Below are positions 46,351-56,228 of a DNA stretch of 64,000 nt, piece after piece; position 1 is the stretch's first letter, and the number at the start of each line of letters is the position of its first letter. The stretch comes from Paraburkholderia tuberum STM678 (GTDB lineage Bacteria; Pseudomonadota; Gammaproteobacteria; Burkholderiales; Burkholderiaceae). The position numbers and the translations under genes were made by a program. The stretch is from assembly GCF_902833905.1 (NCBI RefSeq), contig NZ_CADFGP010000007.1:1-64000 (forward strand), written 5' to 3'. The notes under the pieces were generated by a model that saw only the letters and a program-made list of their open reading frames with translations, had not been told where the DNA came from and searched no databases.

Positions 46351-47667
46351 CTACCAGGCGTTTTCCGAGGCGGTCGCGACCCGCGGCAGCACGTCGAACG
46401 GAAAACTCATCAACACCCGCAAACCGCGGCCGCCATGATTGCCGATTTCCCATTCACCGCCCGCGCGCCGCACGAGCCGCTCGACGATCGCAAGGCCCAG
46501 CCCGCTATGGCCGTTGCCGCCTCGCGCCGGATCGAGCCGCACGAACGGCCGGCTCGCGTTGATCAGGTCCTGGGCGGCGATGCCCGTGCCGCTGTCGCTA
46601 ATTGATAGCGTAAAGCTCTGCGGTGTGCGCGCGGTCGCGACGACCACCGGCGGCGCGCCATACGCATGCGCGTTATCGATCAGATTGGACAGAATCCGGT
46701 CGAGCGTGGCCGCCGGCAGCAGAAATGACGGCCCGGCGTTCAGTTCCGTGTGCACGGTCGGCGCACTGGTGGCCACCGCCCGATAGCTGCGCACGACACG
46801 CTCGCACTGCGCATCCACTTCCACGGGTTCGCTGCGGTCCGCGCCGTCGTGCGCGAACAGCAGGAACTGCTCGACGATATGCGTCATCGAATCGACGTCG
46901 CGCACGACGCCGTCGCGCGTCTTCGCGTCGTCCATCATTTCGGCGCGCAGCCGCAGACGCGCGAGCGGCGTCTTCAGGTCATGCGCGACACCGGCAAGCA
47001 TCACCGCGCGATCATTCTCGGTGCGCGCGACTTCCTGCACCATCTGATTGAAGCCATGGGTGAGTTGCCGCAACTCGCGCGGCCCGCGCTCGGGCACCGG
47101 CGGCACCGGCAGCCCGCGACCGAAGCGCGCCACCGCCTGCGCGAGCAAGCGCAGCGGCCGCTGCAGCGCCCAAGCAGCGAACAGCGCCGCCATCACCGCA
47201 AACGAGAAAATGATGACGAGCCACAAGACCGTGCGGTCGAGCGAGCGCGGCATGCGCAGCGGCTGCACCGGCACGACGATCCAGTTCTGATCGGTCACGG
47301 CGCGCACCCATAGCATGGGCGGAGCGCCGGGCGGACCGACGCGCACCTGGGTGTCGGCCGGCATGCGGTCGCGCACGTCCTCGACGAAACGCGCGAGCGG
47401 CGGCGGCATGTTCGCGCTGGCCGCCGGCACGTCCGGACTCGCCGGGTCGACCAGCTTCACACGCGACGGCAGCGGTTGATCCGGTGTGCGGGCGACGTGC
47501 TGACGCACCGCGTCGACGAGGAAGGTCGCTTCCTCGACCGCGTAGCGCGTTTGCAGTTGCGAACGTTCGAGTCGCATCAGCGCATACCACGCGAAATGCG
47601 ACAGCAACAGCACCGCGACGACGAGCAGCGCGAGCCGCCCGAACAGCGAATCAATGGGCCGACGCAT
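46351..47667 (-). CDS. Sensor histidine kinase (EnvZ/CpxA-like)
   Basis: The 438-residue inner-membrane kinase has two membrane helices (about 10-31 and 147-169) around a periplasmic domain, a HAMP linker, the H-box GVAHDLKTPLARLRL with His229, N-box NLIDNAHAYG, G1 DSGTGI and G2 GHSGLGLAI. It overlaps the upstream response-regulator gene by 17 bp and is translated with it. The partner regulator and the divergent Spy/CpxP-like gene suggest an envelope-stress sensor. Confidence 0.93.
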   Translation of the reverse strand: MRRPIDSLFGRLALLVVAVLLLSHFAWYALMRLERSQLQTRYAVEEATFLVDAVRQHVARTPDQPLPSRVKLVDPASPDVPAASANMPPPLARFVEDVRDRMPADTQVRVGPPGAPPMLWVRAVTDQNWIVVPVQPLRMPRSLDRTVLWLVIIFSFAVMAALFAAWALQRPLRLLAQAVARFGRGLPVPPVPERGPRELRQLTHGFNQMVQEVARTENDRAVMLAGVAHDLKTPLARLRLRAEMMDDAKTRDGVVRDVDSMTHIVEQFLLFAHDGADRSEPVEVDAQCERVVRSYRAVATSAPTVHTELNAGPSFLLPAATLDRILSNLIDNAHAYGAPPVVVATARTPQSFTLSISDSGTGIAAQDLINASRPFVRLDPARGGNGHSGLGLAIVERLVRRAGGEWEIGNHGGRGLRVLMSFPFDVLPRVATASENAW

Positions 47668-48376
47668 GCTGCTCGCCGTCCGGCACGAACACGTAACCGC
47701 GGCCGCGCACGGTCTGGATGAAGCGCGGCGTGGATGGATCGGTTTCGAGAATGCGACGCAGGCGCCACACCTGCACGTCGATGCCGCGGTCGGTGCCGTC
47801 GTACTCGGGACCGTGCAGCAGTTCCAGCAGGCGCTCGCGCGTGAGCGTGCGCATGGGGTGATTGACGAAAATCTTCAGCAGCGCGAACTCGCTGCCCGAC
47901 AGCGCGAGCGGCTTGTCTTCGAGATGCAGCGTACGCGACTGGAAATCCAGCGTGAAGCGGCCGAAGCTGAACGGCTCGCGCTGCTCGGGCGCGGCCGCCG
48001 ACGGCAGCGTGCGGCGCCGCCGCAGCACCGCCTGCACGCGCGCGAGCAGTTCGCGCGGATTGAACGGTTTGCCGAGGTAATCGTCCGCGCCGAGTTCGAG
48101 CCCGACGATACGATCGACGTCGTCCGCACGCGCGGTCAGCATGATGACGGGGATATCGTCGCCCGACGCACGCAGCTTGCGCAGCGCGGTGAGGCCGTCC
48201 ACGCCGGGCATCATCAGGTCCAGCACGATGAGGTCGGGGCGCTCGCGCTCGAGGCGCCGTTCGAGCGAGCCCGCGTCGTGCAGCACCGAAACTTCGATGC
48301 CCTGACGGGCGAGATAGTCGCGCAACAGATCGCGCAGTTCGACGTCGTCGTCGACGACCAGGATTTGAGTAGCCAT
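47651..48376 (-). CDS. OmpR-family response regulator (CpxR-like)
   Basis: The 241-residue protein has a receiver (Asp53 in LIVLDLMMPG; acidic pair DDD at 9-11; Lys in LGKPFNP) and a C-terminal winged helix (EPFSFGRFTLDFQSRTLHL, SEFALLKIFVNHPMRTLTRERLLELLHG, VQVWRLRRILE, IQTVRGRGYVF). It is first in an operon with the kinase. Two GTAAY-N5-GTAAY boxes in the upstream gap resemble the CpxR consensus; the box at 48433-48447 faces this gene, fitting autoregulation. Confidence 0.93.
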   Translation of the reverse strand: MATQILVVDDDVELRDLLRDYLARQGIEVSVLHDAGSLERRLERERPDLIVLDLMMPGVDGLTALRKLRASGDDIPVIMLTARADDVDRIVGLELGADDYLGKPFNPRELLARVQAVLRRRRTLPSAAAPEQREPFSFGRFTLDFQSRTLHLEDKPLALSGSEFALLKIFVNHPMRTLTRERLLELLHGPEYDGTDRGIDVQVWRLRRILETDPSTPRFIQTVRGRGYVFVPDGEQHASAH

Positions 48377-48432
48377 GGAATGAAGTTTAACGCGCAGCCA
48401 AAAGGGATTTCGTTTTCCAAACGGTCTGAAGG

Positions 48433-48476
48433 GTTACCGGGTGTTACGGTGAAAGCCACACGTAATTGCTGGTAAT
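48433..48476. promoter_or_regulatory. Two CpxR/OmpR-type boxes in the divergent promoter region
   Basis: Minus-strand GTAAC-ACCCG-GTAAC at 48433-48447 and plus-strand GTAAT-TGCTG-GTAAT at 48462-48476: two tandem 5-bp half-sites with 5-bp spacing, as in CpxR boxes (GTAAA-N5-GTAAA), one facing each divergent gene. A single GTAAC lies at 48493-48497. Confidence 0.65.
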
Positions 48477-48594
48477 AGCGGCGTCCGGGCGCGTAACACA
48501 GCGGCGCACGCGGTTCTCTACGCTGTGCCTTACCGAGTGCAGGCAGTCCAAAGACCGGTTGCTTCGTCGGCTATTCCATTACAAGGAGCCTCAT

Positions 48595-49128
48595 ATGTCC
48601 ACCAAAAAGATGTCGCGCGTTCTCGCCGTTGCTGCCACCGCTCTCGCCATCGGCGCGGGCGCCGCTTACGCCGCCCAACCCGCCGAGCAGGCGCACGGCG
48701 GGCCCGGCGGCTGGCATGGCCACTTCATGAAGGAACTGACCCAACTCCACGACCGGCTGAAGCTGAACGCGGATCAGGAAAAGCTGTGGCAAAACGCGCT
48801 CGATACGATGAAGCAGAACCGCGAAGCGATGCGCGCCAACCACAAGCAGGTTCAAGACCAGTTCAAGGCCGCACAGCAACAGCCGATCCTGGATCTGAAC
48901 GCGATGGCCGCGACGCATCAGCAGATCGAGCAGAAGGACGCGCAACTGCGTCAGCAAACCACCGACGCGTGGCTGAAGTTCTATAACGGCCTGAACGACC
49001 AGCAGAAGACCACCGTCAGCACGGCGCTGAAGCAGCGCTTCGCGCGGATGGAGCAGCGTCACGAGAAGATGCGCGAGCGCTGGGAGCATCACAAGGGCGC
49101 CGCGTCGGCGCCGGCCGCCAATCAATAA
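48595..49128 (+). CDS. Spy/CpxP-like periplasmic protein
   Basis: The 177-residue protein has a signal peptide (MSTKKMSRVLAVAATALAIGAGAAYA) and a mature helical domain with the LTxxQ-type block LKLNADQEKLWQNALDTMKQNREAMRANHKQ and several Met/Gln/His-rich repeats. It resembles Spy and CpxP, ATP-independent periplasmic chaperones induced by envelope stress. It is divergent from the two-component system and next to a GTAAT-N5-GTAAT box, so it is the likely direct target of that regulator. Ribosome-binding site AAGGAG. Confidence 0.82.
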   Translation: MSTKKMSRVLAVAATALAIGAGAAYAAQPAEQAHGGPGGWHGHFMKELTQLHDRLKLNADQEKLWQNALDTMKQNREAMRANHKQVQDQFKAAQQQPILDLNAMAATHQQIEQKDAQLRQQTTDAWLKFYNGLNDQQKTTVSTALKQRFARMEQRHEKMRERWEHHKGAASAPAANQ

Positions 49129-49176
49129 GCGGCGCATTCGCGAGGCGGACCAGGGAGGGCGCCTCGCTAATAGAAA

Positions 49177-49206
49177 AACGCCACGGAAGAGGTTTTCCGT
49201 GGCGTT
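49177..49206. terminator. Bidirectional hairpin between Spy-like gene and pirin
   Basis: Stem AACGCCACGGAA (49177-49188) with TTCCGTGGCGTT (49195-49206), flanked by an A-run on the left and a short T-run on the right. A second hairpin, CGAGGCG/CGCCTCG, lies at 49141-49166. Confidence 0.75.
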
Positions 49207-49262
49207 GCTGTTTGGCGCTGCTCGCCGCTCGATCGGCGGCCCGCGCGAATCAACTGCTTGAA

Positions 49263-49973
49263 TCAGCCGTTCAACTGACCCAGATCGAACAGCAGCACTT
49301 CCGCGTCGTCGCCCTTTTCCAGCGTCACCGTGTCGACGTCGCTGAGCTTCGCGGCATCGCCCGCCTCGAGCACCGTGCCGTTCACGCTCAGCGTGCCGCG
49401 CGCGACGTGCAAATAGCCGAGGCGCCCCGCCGGCAGCGCGAACGTCGCGTGTTCGGCGCCGTCGAACAGTCCCGCGTAGATCGACGCTTCCGCATGGATC
49501 GTCACCGAGCCGTCACGGCCGTCGGGCGACGCGATCACGCGCAGGCGGCCGCGCTTGCTGTCGGCGTCGAAGCGCTTTTCCTCGTAGCCGGGCTGGTCGC
49601 CCGCGCGGCGCGGGATGATCCAGATCTGCAGCAAGTGCGCGAGTTCGTCGCGCGACGCGTTGAACTCGCTATGCTGCACGCCGGTGCCCGCGCTCATGCG
49701 CTGCACGTCGCCGGGACGGATCGTCGAGCCATTGCCCATGCTGTCGCGATGCGCGAGCGCGCCTTCGAGCACATACGTGACGATCTCCATGTCGCGATGC
49801 CCGTGCGTGCCGAAACCCTGACCGCCGGCGATGCGGTCTTCGTTGATCACGCGCAGCGGCCCGAAGTGCACGTGCTCGGGGTCGCGGTAATCGGCAAACG
49901 AGAAGCTGTGATACGAATCGAGCCAGCCGTGGTTGGCGTGACCGCGTTCTGCGGAGCGGCGAATCTCGATCAT
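49263..49973 (-). CDS. Pirin family protein
   Basis: The 236-residue protein is a bicupin of the pirin family: GHANHGWLDSYHSFSFADYRDPEHVHFGPLRVINEDRI, then FGTHGHRDMEIVTYVLEGALAH with the metal-binding His-His-Glu set, and GDVQRMSAGTGVQHSEFN. The type is YhhW-like. Such proteins act as quercetin dioxygenase-like enzymes or redox sensors; substrate not known here. Confidence 0.93.
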   Translation of the reverse strand: MIEIRRSAERGHANHGWLDSYHSFSFADYRDPEHVHFGPLRVINEDRIAGGQGFGTHGHRDMEIVTYVLEGALAHRDSMGNGSTIRPGDVQRMSAGTGVQHSEFNASRDELAHLLQIWIIPRRAGDQPGYEEKRFDADSKRGRLRVIASPDGRDGSVTIHAEASIYAGLFDGAEHATFALPAGRLGYLHVARGTLSVNGTVLEAGDAAKLSDVDTVTLEKGDDAEVLLFDLGQLNG

Positions 49974-50567
49974 GGAAAGTCTCCCGGTAAGTAGTCAATC
50001 AGAGCGATGCTGGGAATGTAGGGGTTGCGCCGCCCCATAACAATCGTGCGCAACCGCACCGCAGCGTTCCATCGCTGCATGCAATCGCGCGACCGGCGAG
50101 CCCATCGCACGGAAAGCCCGGCGCCCGGATGCCCGGCGCCCGGCAGCCGGCGCCCGCAAAACCGCGCCGGCGTCGCGCACGCACAACGCGTTGCACGGCG
50201 TCTTGCCGCTCGATGCCGCGCTGCGCTGGCAGCTTGCCGCTCTTCGGGTAAAATACCGCGCTTTTCAAGCCGCGTGGACGTCCCGCGGGACGCGCAGGCC
50301 GCGCCGGCAAGCCTCGGCGGGCGGGCCGCAACCGGTGCGCGACGGGCTTCGACTCGGCACCAAACCGTGCGAGCCACGCCCGATACGCACCGAACGCGCC
50401 GGACCGGCGCGCCACGTCGGACGAACCGCCCGCGCAAGGACCGACCAGAGCGCGGCGACGATCCCTGCGGCACGGCAATTTTGACCGCCTAGAATACCGA
50501 CCGTCGGCCCTCGGCCGGTGCTCGTCGAGTCGTGTCATTACGACGATCAGTTTGATTCAGGAGAAAC
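49974..50567. other. Divergent intergenic region, 594 bp, with repeats
   Basis: Between pirin (minus) and the amino-acid importer (plus). GCCCGGCGCCCGG is repeated at 50116-50128 and 50131-50143, with a partial third copy following. A perfect 14-bp palindrome CGTCCCGCGGGACG is at 50279-50292. Open frames here look like chance GC-rich frames. Confidence 0.5.
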
Positions 50568-51344
50568 ATGAAGAAGTTCGCACTGTGCGTGGCTCTGGCA
50601 GTCATGGCCACCGGCGCGATGGCGAAAGAATGGAAAACGGTGCGCATCGGGGTCGACGCCAGTTATCCGCCATTCGAATCGAAGGCGCCTGATGGCGACA
50701 TCGTCGGTTTCGATGCCGATCTGACCCGCGCGCTGTGCGCGAAGATGAACGTGAAGTGCGTGTGGGTCGCGCAGGATCTCGATGGCATCATCCCGGCGCT
50801 GAAAGCTCGCAAGTTCGACGCGATCATTTCCTCGCTGAGCGTCACCGACAAGCGCCGCGAGCAGATCGACTTCTCCGACAGGATGTTCGACGCGCCCGCC
50901 CGCATGATTGCGAAAACCGGTTCGCCGCTTGTGCCCACCCCTGAATCGCTGAAAGGCAAGCACGTCGGCGTCGAGCAGGGTTCGACGCAGGAACAGTACG
51001 CGAAGGCCTGGTGGGAGCCGAAGGGCGTGCTCGTCGTGTCGTACCAGAATCAGGACCAGGTGTACGCGGATCTTGCGTCGGGCCGCCTCGACGCCGCGCT
51101 GCAGGACGAAGTGCAGGCCGACGCCGGCTTTCTGAAGACGCCGCGCGGCAAAGGGTTCTCCTGGGCCGGTCCGGAAGTGAAGGATCCGCAGACGATCGGC
51201 GAAGGCACCGCGATCGGTCTGCGCAAGGGCGATGCCGAGCTGAAGGCGAAGTTCAATCAGGCGCTCGCCGAGGTTCATCAGGACGGCACGTTCAGGAAGC
51301 TCGAAAAGCAGTACTTCGATTTCGACATTTATCCTGGCCGTTGA
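50568..51344 (+). CDS. Periplasmic basic amino-acid binding protein (HisJ/ArgT type)
   Basis: The 258-residue protein has a signal peptide (MKKFALCVALAVMATGAMA) and a type II solute-binding domain: VRIGVDASYPPFESKAPDGDIVGFDADLTRALC, DGIIPALKARKFDAIISSLSVTDKRREQIDFSD, and GVEQGSTQEQYAK. The residues Tyr, Ser (SSLS), Arg and Asp common to lysine-arginine-ornithine/histidine binding are present. Ribosome-binding site CAGGAGAAAC. First gene of a four-gene importer operon. Confidence 0.92.
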   Translation: MKKFALCVALAVMATGAMAKEWKTVRIGVDASYPPFESKAPDGDIVGFDADLTRALCAKMNVKCVWVAQDLDGIIPALKARKFDAIISSLSVTDKRREQIDFSDRMFDAPARMIAKTGSPLVPTPESLKGKHVGVEQGSTQEQYAKAWWEPKGVLVVSYQNQDQVYADLASGRLDAALQDEVQADAGFLKTPRGKGFSWAGPEVKDPQTIGEGTAIGLRKGDAELKAKFNQALAEVHQDGTFRKLEKQYFDFDIYPGR

Positions 51345-51615
51345 GCGAAACAGGCAGGATACTGCGTGGTAAGCCGGCTCGTGCCGGTGGCAGGAAAGCG
51401 GCAACGAAGGTGGCGACACCAGGCAGTAGATTCAAAACAATCCGAGACGAAAGTCCCACAAGCGCGCTGCAGGAGCACGAACGTTTCTGCAGCATGATTT
51501 GCACAGCGGCACGCTGTGCGCTGCGGATCACGGCGAGCCAGGCGCTCGTCCCCGACGCGGCGCTACGCGGACCGCGTCTTTCGCGGTGCGCGTAGCGCAT
51601 CGTCGTGGACTACCT

Positions 51616-52305
51616 ATGTTCCTTCAAGGCTACGGCCCGCTGCTTCTCAGCGGCACCTGGCAAACCGTCAGGCTGGCGGTGTTCTCGCTCGCGCTCGCGT
51701 TCGTGCTCGGCCTGCTCGGCGCGGCGGCGAAATTGTCGAAGAACCGTCTGTCGAACGGCATCGGCACGGTGTATACGACGCTCGTGCGCGGCGTGCCCGA
51801 TCTCGTGCTGATGCTGCTGCTGTTCTATAGCATCCAGATCTGGCTGAACAACCTGACCGACGCGCTCGGCTGGGAGCAGATCGACATCGACCCGTTCGTG
51901 GCCGGCGTCGCGGTGCTCGGCTTCATCTACGGCGCGTACTTCACCGAGACGTTCCGCGGCGCGTTTATCGCGGTGCCGCGCGGCCAGCTCGAAGCGGGCG
52001 CCGCCTACGGCATGACGAGCTGGCAGGTGTTCTCGCGCGTGATGTTCCCGCAAATGATGCGCTTCGCGCTTCCGGGCATCGGCAATAACTGGCAGGTGAT
52101 GGTCAAGGCGACCGCGCTCGTGTCGATCATCGGTCTCGCCGACGTCGTCAAGGCCTCGCAGGACGCCGGCAAGGGTACCTTGCGGTTCTTCTTCTTTACC
52201 CTGCTCGCGGGGGCGATCTATCTCGTCATCACCACCGTGTCGAACTTCGTGCTGATGTACCTCGAAAAGCGTTACTCGACCGGCGTGCGAAAGGCGGATC
52301 TATGA
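51616..52305 (+). CDS. Amino-acid ABC transporter permease (HisQ type)
   Basis: The 229-residue inner-membrane protein carries the HisMQ pattern: YTTLVRGVPDLVLMLLLFYS, GAYFTETFRGAFIAVPRGQLEAGAAYGM with the EAA loop, and FPQMMRFALPGIGNNWQVMVKATAL. About five membrane helices. The frame is open to 51499 but MFLQGYGPLLLSGTWQTV is the usual start. It ends four bases inside the next permease gene (ATGA), so translation is coupled. Confidence 0.93.
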   Translation: MFLQGYGPLLLSGTWQTVRLAVFSLALAFVLGLLGAAAKLSKNRLSNGIGTVYTTLVRGVPDLVLMLLLFYSIQIWLNNLTDALGWEQIDIDPFVAGVAVLGFIYGAYFTETFRGAFIAVPRGQLEAGAAYGMTSWQVFSRVMFPQMMRFALPGIGNNWQVMVKATALVSIIGLADVVKASQDAGKGTLRFFFFTLLAGAIYLVITTVSNFVLMYLEKRYSTGVRKADL

Positions 52306-53015
52306 TCGAGATCATTCAGCAATACTGGCGCAACTATCTGTTCACCGACGGCTATCGCTTCACCGGCGTCGCGATCACGTTATGGCTGCTGGTCGTGTCG
52401 ATCGGCCTCGGCTTCTGCCTGTCGGTGCCGCTCGCGGTCGCACGCGTGTCGAAGAAGAAATGGCTCGCGGGCCTCGTGTGGCTCTATACGTATGTCTTCC
52501 GCGGCACGCCGCTCTACGTGCAGCTGCTGCTGTGCTACACGGGTCTCTACAGCCTCGAGATCATCCGCAACAACGAGCTGACCAACGCGTTCTTTCGCGA
52601 CGGCATGCATTGCACGCTGCTCGCGTTCACGCTGAACACCTGCGCCTATACCACCGAAATTTTCGCGGGCGCGATCAAGGCGACGCCCTATGGCGAGATC
52701 GAAGCGGCGCGCGCGTACGGCATGTCTTCGTTCACGCTGTACCGGCGCGTGATTCTGCCGTCGGCGCTGCGCCGCGCACTGCCCTACTACAGCAACGAAG
52801 TGATCCTGATGCTGCACGCGACCACCGTCGCGTTCACGGCCACGGTGCCGGACATCCTGAAGATCGCGCGCGACGTGAACTCCGCGACGTATCAGTCGTT
52901 CAACGCGTTCGGCATCGCCGCGCTGCTGTATCTGTGTATTTCTTTCGCGCTCGTGTGGCTGTTCCGCCGCGCCGAGCGTCGCTGGCTCGCTTACCTGCGG
53001 CCGCAAGGCAAGTAA
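52302..53015 (+). CDS. Amino-acid ABC transporter permease (HisM type)
   Basis: The 237-residue permease partner of the preceding one: LYTYVFRGTPLYVQLLLCYTG, CAYTTEIFAGAIKATPYGEIEAARAYGMSSFTLYRRVILP, and LPYYSNEVILMLHATTVAFTATVPDIL, characteristic of HisM. It pairs with the HisQ-type protein as a heterodimer. The start overlaps the previous stop by four bases, and hisP follows at 39 bp. Confidence 0.94.
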   Translation: MIEIIQQYWRNYLFTDGYRFTGVAITLWLLVVSIGLGFCLSVPLAVARVSKKKWLAGLVWLYTYVFRGTPLYVQLLLCYTGLYSLEIIRNNELTNAFFRDGMHCTLLAFTLNTCAYTTEIFAGAIKATPYGEIEAARAYGMSSFTLYRRVILPSALRRALPYYSNEVILMLHATTVAFTATVPDILKIARDVNSATYQSFNAFGIAALLYLCISFALVWLFRRAERRWLAYLRPQGK

Positions 53016-53054
53016 CTGCGCGTCCCTGGACAAGCAAGCTCGTTAAGGATCCTG

Positions 53055-53834
53055 ATGAATTCCAAGAAGCAGAAGCTCTTCGTCGACCAGCTTCACAAAA
53101 AGTACGGCGACAACGAAGTCCTCAAGGGCGTGTCGCTGAAAGCCAATGCCGGCGACGTGATCAGCGTGATCGGTTCGTCCGGTTCGGGCAAGAGCACGAT
53201 GCTCCGCTGCATCAACTTTCTCGAACAGCCGAACGCGGGGCGCATTTTCGTCGACGGCGAGGAAGTGCGCACGCAGACCGCCAGGGACGGCGCGTTGCGC
53301 GTGTCGGACCCGAAGCAGTTGCAGCGTGTGCGCACCAAGCTTTCGATGGTGTTCCAGCACTTCAACCTGTGGTCGCACATGAACGTGCTCGAGAACATCA
53401 TCGAGGCGCCGGTGCATGTGCTCGGTCTGAAGCGCAAGGAAGCCGAGGACCGCGCGCGCGAATATCTGGAGAAGGTCGGTCTCGCGCCGCGTCTCGAGAA
53501 ACAGTATCCGTCGCATCTGTCGGGCGGCCAGCAGCAGCGTGTCGCGATCGCGCGGGCGCTGGCGATGCACCCCGACGTGATGCTGTTCGACGAGCCGACC
53601 TCCGCGCTCGACCCGGAGCTCGTCGCCGAAGTGCTGAAGGTAATGCAGAAGCTCGCCGAGGAGGGCCGCACGATGATCGTCGTCACGCACGAAATGGGCT
53701 TCGCGCGCAATGTGTCGAACCACGTGATGTTTCTGCACCAGGGCCGCGTCGAGGAAGAAGGCCATCCCGACGAAGTGTTCAGGAACACGAAGAGCGAACG
53801 TCTGAAGCAATTCCTGTCGGGCAGTCTCAAGTAA
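53055..53834 (+). CDS. Amino-acid ABC transporter ATPase (HisP type)
   Basis: The 259-residue ATPase has Walker [11 protein letters not shown]-loop [18 protein letters not shown], signature [15 protein letters not shown], Walker [15 protein letters not shown], and switch [11 protein letters not shown]. The insertion with [23 protein letters not shown] is typical of HisP. Last gene of the operon; a terminator follows at 53896. Ribosome-binding site AAGGA. Confidence 0.95.
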   Translation: MNSKKQKLFVDQLHKKYGDNEVLKGVSLKANAGDVISVIGSSGSGKSTMLRCINFLEQPNAGRIFVDGEEVRTQTARDGALRVSDPKQLQRVRTKLSMVFQHFNLWSHMNVLENIIEAPVHVLGLKRKEAEDRAREYLEKVGLAPRLEKQYPSHLSGGQQQRVAIARALAMHPDVMLFDEPTSALDPELVAEVLKVMQKLAEEGRTMIVVTHEMGFARNVSNHVMFLHQGRVEEEGHPDEVFRNTKSERLKQFLSGSLK

Positions 53835-53895
53835 TAAAATTACCCGCGACTTATGATGCGAATGGCATGGAAAATGTAGTCAATGTAGTTTTACA

Positions 53896-53925
53896 AGGCG
53901 CTTACGAGCGCCTTTTTCGTTTTTA
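53896..53925 (+). terminator. Terminator of the amino-acid importer operon
   Basis: Stem AGGCGCT (53896-53902) with AGCGCCT (53907-53913), loop TACG, followed by TTTTTCGTTTTT. Confidence 0.9.
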
Positions 53926-54446
53926 CCATGTCCTTCCGCCCGGCCATTCGAACGACGAAAAAGCGCCGAAAATCCCACAAAACGGGCCATTCAGGCCGAG
54001 TTTTCGCCTACCCCGCCACTTTTGACTCGTCAATAGTGACAATCCTTAATACGACCCCTTCCAAGCCGCGATTCCCTTGCCGGACAAGGCTTTTCGCCTT
54101 TTCCCGAGGAACTCCTTCGGGTCCCAGCCCACATTCGTATTGCAATTTGGCGACACCCCCTGTTGGCGGTACTAATTTCTTCTCCCAGTTAAAGTTATTT
54201 TTGATAAATTGGTAACCAAAGTAGCAAAACAAAGTTGATTAAAAGTAGTTTCACTTCAAAACGCAGAGGAGAACCGGTCGGCGTGGGATCGGCATGATGC
54301 AAAGATAGCTCGACGCTACATGTCATGACAGGAGAATCCCTATCCACCCGCCACTCTCCCTGGTACCGCTTTCTGTTCGGTGCTTATCGCGTCCGAACAC
54401 CACTCGCAGTACTGGGTTTCTTTTTTGACAGGGTATGGAGGAGAAG
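53926..54446. other. AT-rich promoter region of the porin gene
   Basis: About 520 bp with no supported gene. The part 54150-54260 is clearly AT-rich compared with the surrounding DNA and probably contains the porin promoter and regulator sites. A long leader is possible. Confidence 0.45.
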
Positions 54447-55604
54447 ATGAAGAAAGCTTTGCTCGTCGCTGCGCTGATGTCGGCCGGCGTTGTTGCACAC
54501 GCTCAGAGTAGCGTCACGCTGTATGGCCGTTTGGATGCAGGTCTCGAGTACATGTCGGGCGTCCCGACAGGCGCTAACGCCAACGGCGCGGCCAACACCA
54601 GCTCGAACCGCTTCAAGGCGGAAAGCGGCGACTGGGGCACCAGCCTGTGGGGCATGAAGGGTGTCGAGGACATCGGCGCCGGCAACAAGATCCTGTTCCA
54701 GTTGGAAGGCTCGTTCAACACGATGACGGGCGCAGGTCCCGGCGGCGGCGGTCTCTTCAATCGCTGGGCAACGGTCGGTATTTCGAACAACCAGTACGGT
54801 ACGTTCACGATGGGCCGCATGCTCTTCATCTCGAACGGCGTGTGGGACTTCGACCCGTTCGGTCAGTCGAACTGGTCGTCGGCATCGCTGGTGCGTGGCC
54901 GCAACTGGCCGCAGTCGAGCAACAACTTCGCGTACCAGTCGCCGAAGATCGCAGGCTTTGACTTCTACGGTCAGTACGCGCTGTCGAACGCGACGAGCTG
55001 GAACGGTAACGGCACGACGCCGCAAGGTCGCGAAGCTGGCGCGCAGGTCACCTACACGACCTCGCTCTTTCAGGTCCGCGGTCTGTACGACGAAATCCGC
55101 AACCCGACGACCGGTGGGTTGTGGGGTGGCCCGGTCGCCAACAACGGTATCAATACGGCTAACACGGCCAACGGCGTATTCGCTGCATCGCGCGAGTACT
55201 CCGCTCTGCTGAACGTGTTCCTCGGCCAGTTCAAGATTCAGGCTGCTTACCAGGCAGTCCGTTCGGCAGGCGCAACGGGGGTTCTGCCCGGTCAGCCGAC
55301 CACGCTCGATCACGAATGGGGCGGTGTGACGTGGCAGGCAACGCCGGCTGCAGCGCTGATCGCGGCGGTCTACCACGTGAACGGCAACAACGGCGCGGGC
55401 AATGCGACGATCTACACGGTTGGCGGTTCGTACAACCTGTCGAAGCGCACGCTGCTCGACCTGCAGGCCGCGACGGTGCGCAACAGCCGTAATGCTAACT
55501 TCGGTCTGAACGCGAACAACGCGGGCTTCGCCGCTGCAACGGACAACCCGCTGCAAGGCCGCCAGCAAAGCGGCGTGTACGCAGGTATCCAGCACTCGTT
55601 CTAA
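54447..55604 (+). CDS. Gram-negative porin (OmpC-like, Burkholderia type)
   Basis: The 385-residue outer-membrane protein has a signal peptide MKKALLVAALMSAGVVAHAQ followed by SSVTLYGRLDAGLEYMSG, the standard start of Burkholderia trimeric porins, 16 amphipathic beta strands (DWGTSLWGMKGVEDIGAGNKILFQLEGSF, GTFTMGRM), and the C-terminal aromatic residue Phe in VYAGIQHSF needed for BAM insertion. The start at 54447 has GGAGGAGAAG. Regulation probably responds to osmotic or nutrient cues; no obvious operator seen. Confidence 0.95.
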   Translation: MKKALLVAALMSAGVVAHAQSSVTLYGRLDAGLEYMSGVPTGANANGAANTSSNRFKAESGDWGTSLWGMKGVEDIGAGNKILFQLEGSFNTMTGAGPGGGGLFNRWATVGISNNQYGTFTMGRMLFISNGVWDFDPFGQSNWSSASLVRGRNWPQSSNNFAYQSPKIAGFDFYGQYALSNATSWNGNGTTPQGREAGAQVTYTTSLFQVRGLYDEIRNPTTGGLWGGPVANNGINTANTANGVFAASREYSALLNVFLGQFKIQAAYQAVRSAGATGVLPGQPTTLDHEWGGVTWQATPAAALIAAVYHVNGNNGAGNATIYTVGGSYNLSKRTLLDLQAATVRNSRNANFGLNANNAGFAAATDNPLQGRQQSGVYAGIQHSF

Positions 55605-55616
55605 TCGAACGGTGCG

Positions 55617-55638
55617 CCCCGAGGGTCATCCCTCGGGG
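55617..55638 (+). terminator. Hairpin after the porin gene
   Basis: Perfect 9-bp stem CCCCGAGGG/CCCTCGGGG with a TCAT loop, 12 bp past the stop. The T-run that follows is weak. Confidence 0.65.
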
Positions 55639-55787
55639 TGCAATACAGGTTTCTTCGAGAGAATCTTTTTCACGCTGCTGCGAGAGGCGCGTATCGGTGC
55701 GATATCCGCAAGGGTATTGCACCGTTTTTTATTCGGCGCACGGTTTTTGCCGTTGCGCGCACCGGGCCGGTGCGTGATTGCGTCGAC

Positions 55788-56180
<393 letters not shown>

Positions 56181-56228
56181 CTACGCCGCGCCGGATGCAT
56201 TGCGGCATCCGCGCGCGGGTGTCGTCTT

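Noticed and set aside
49999..50538. A 179-residue frame upstream of the amino-acid importer
   Set aside because: Contains the GC-rich tandem repeat and palindrome, overlaps frames on the other strand, and shows no protein-like pattern.
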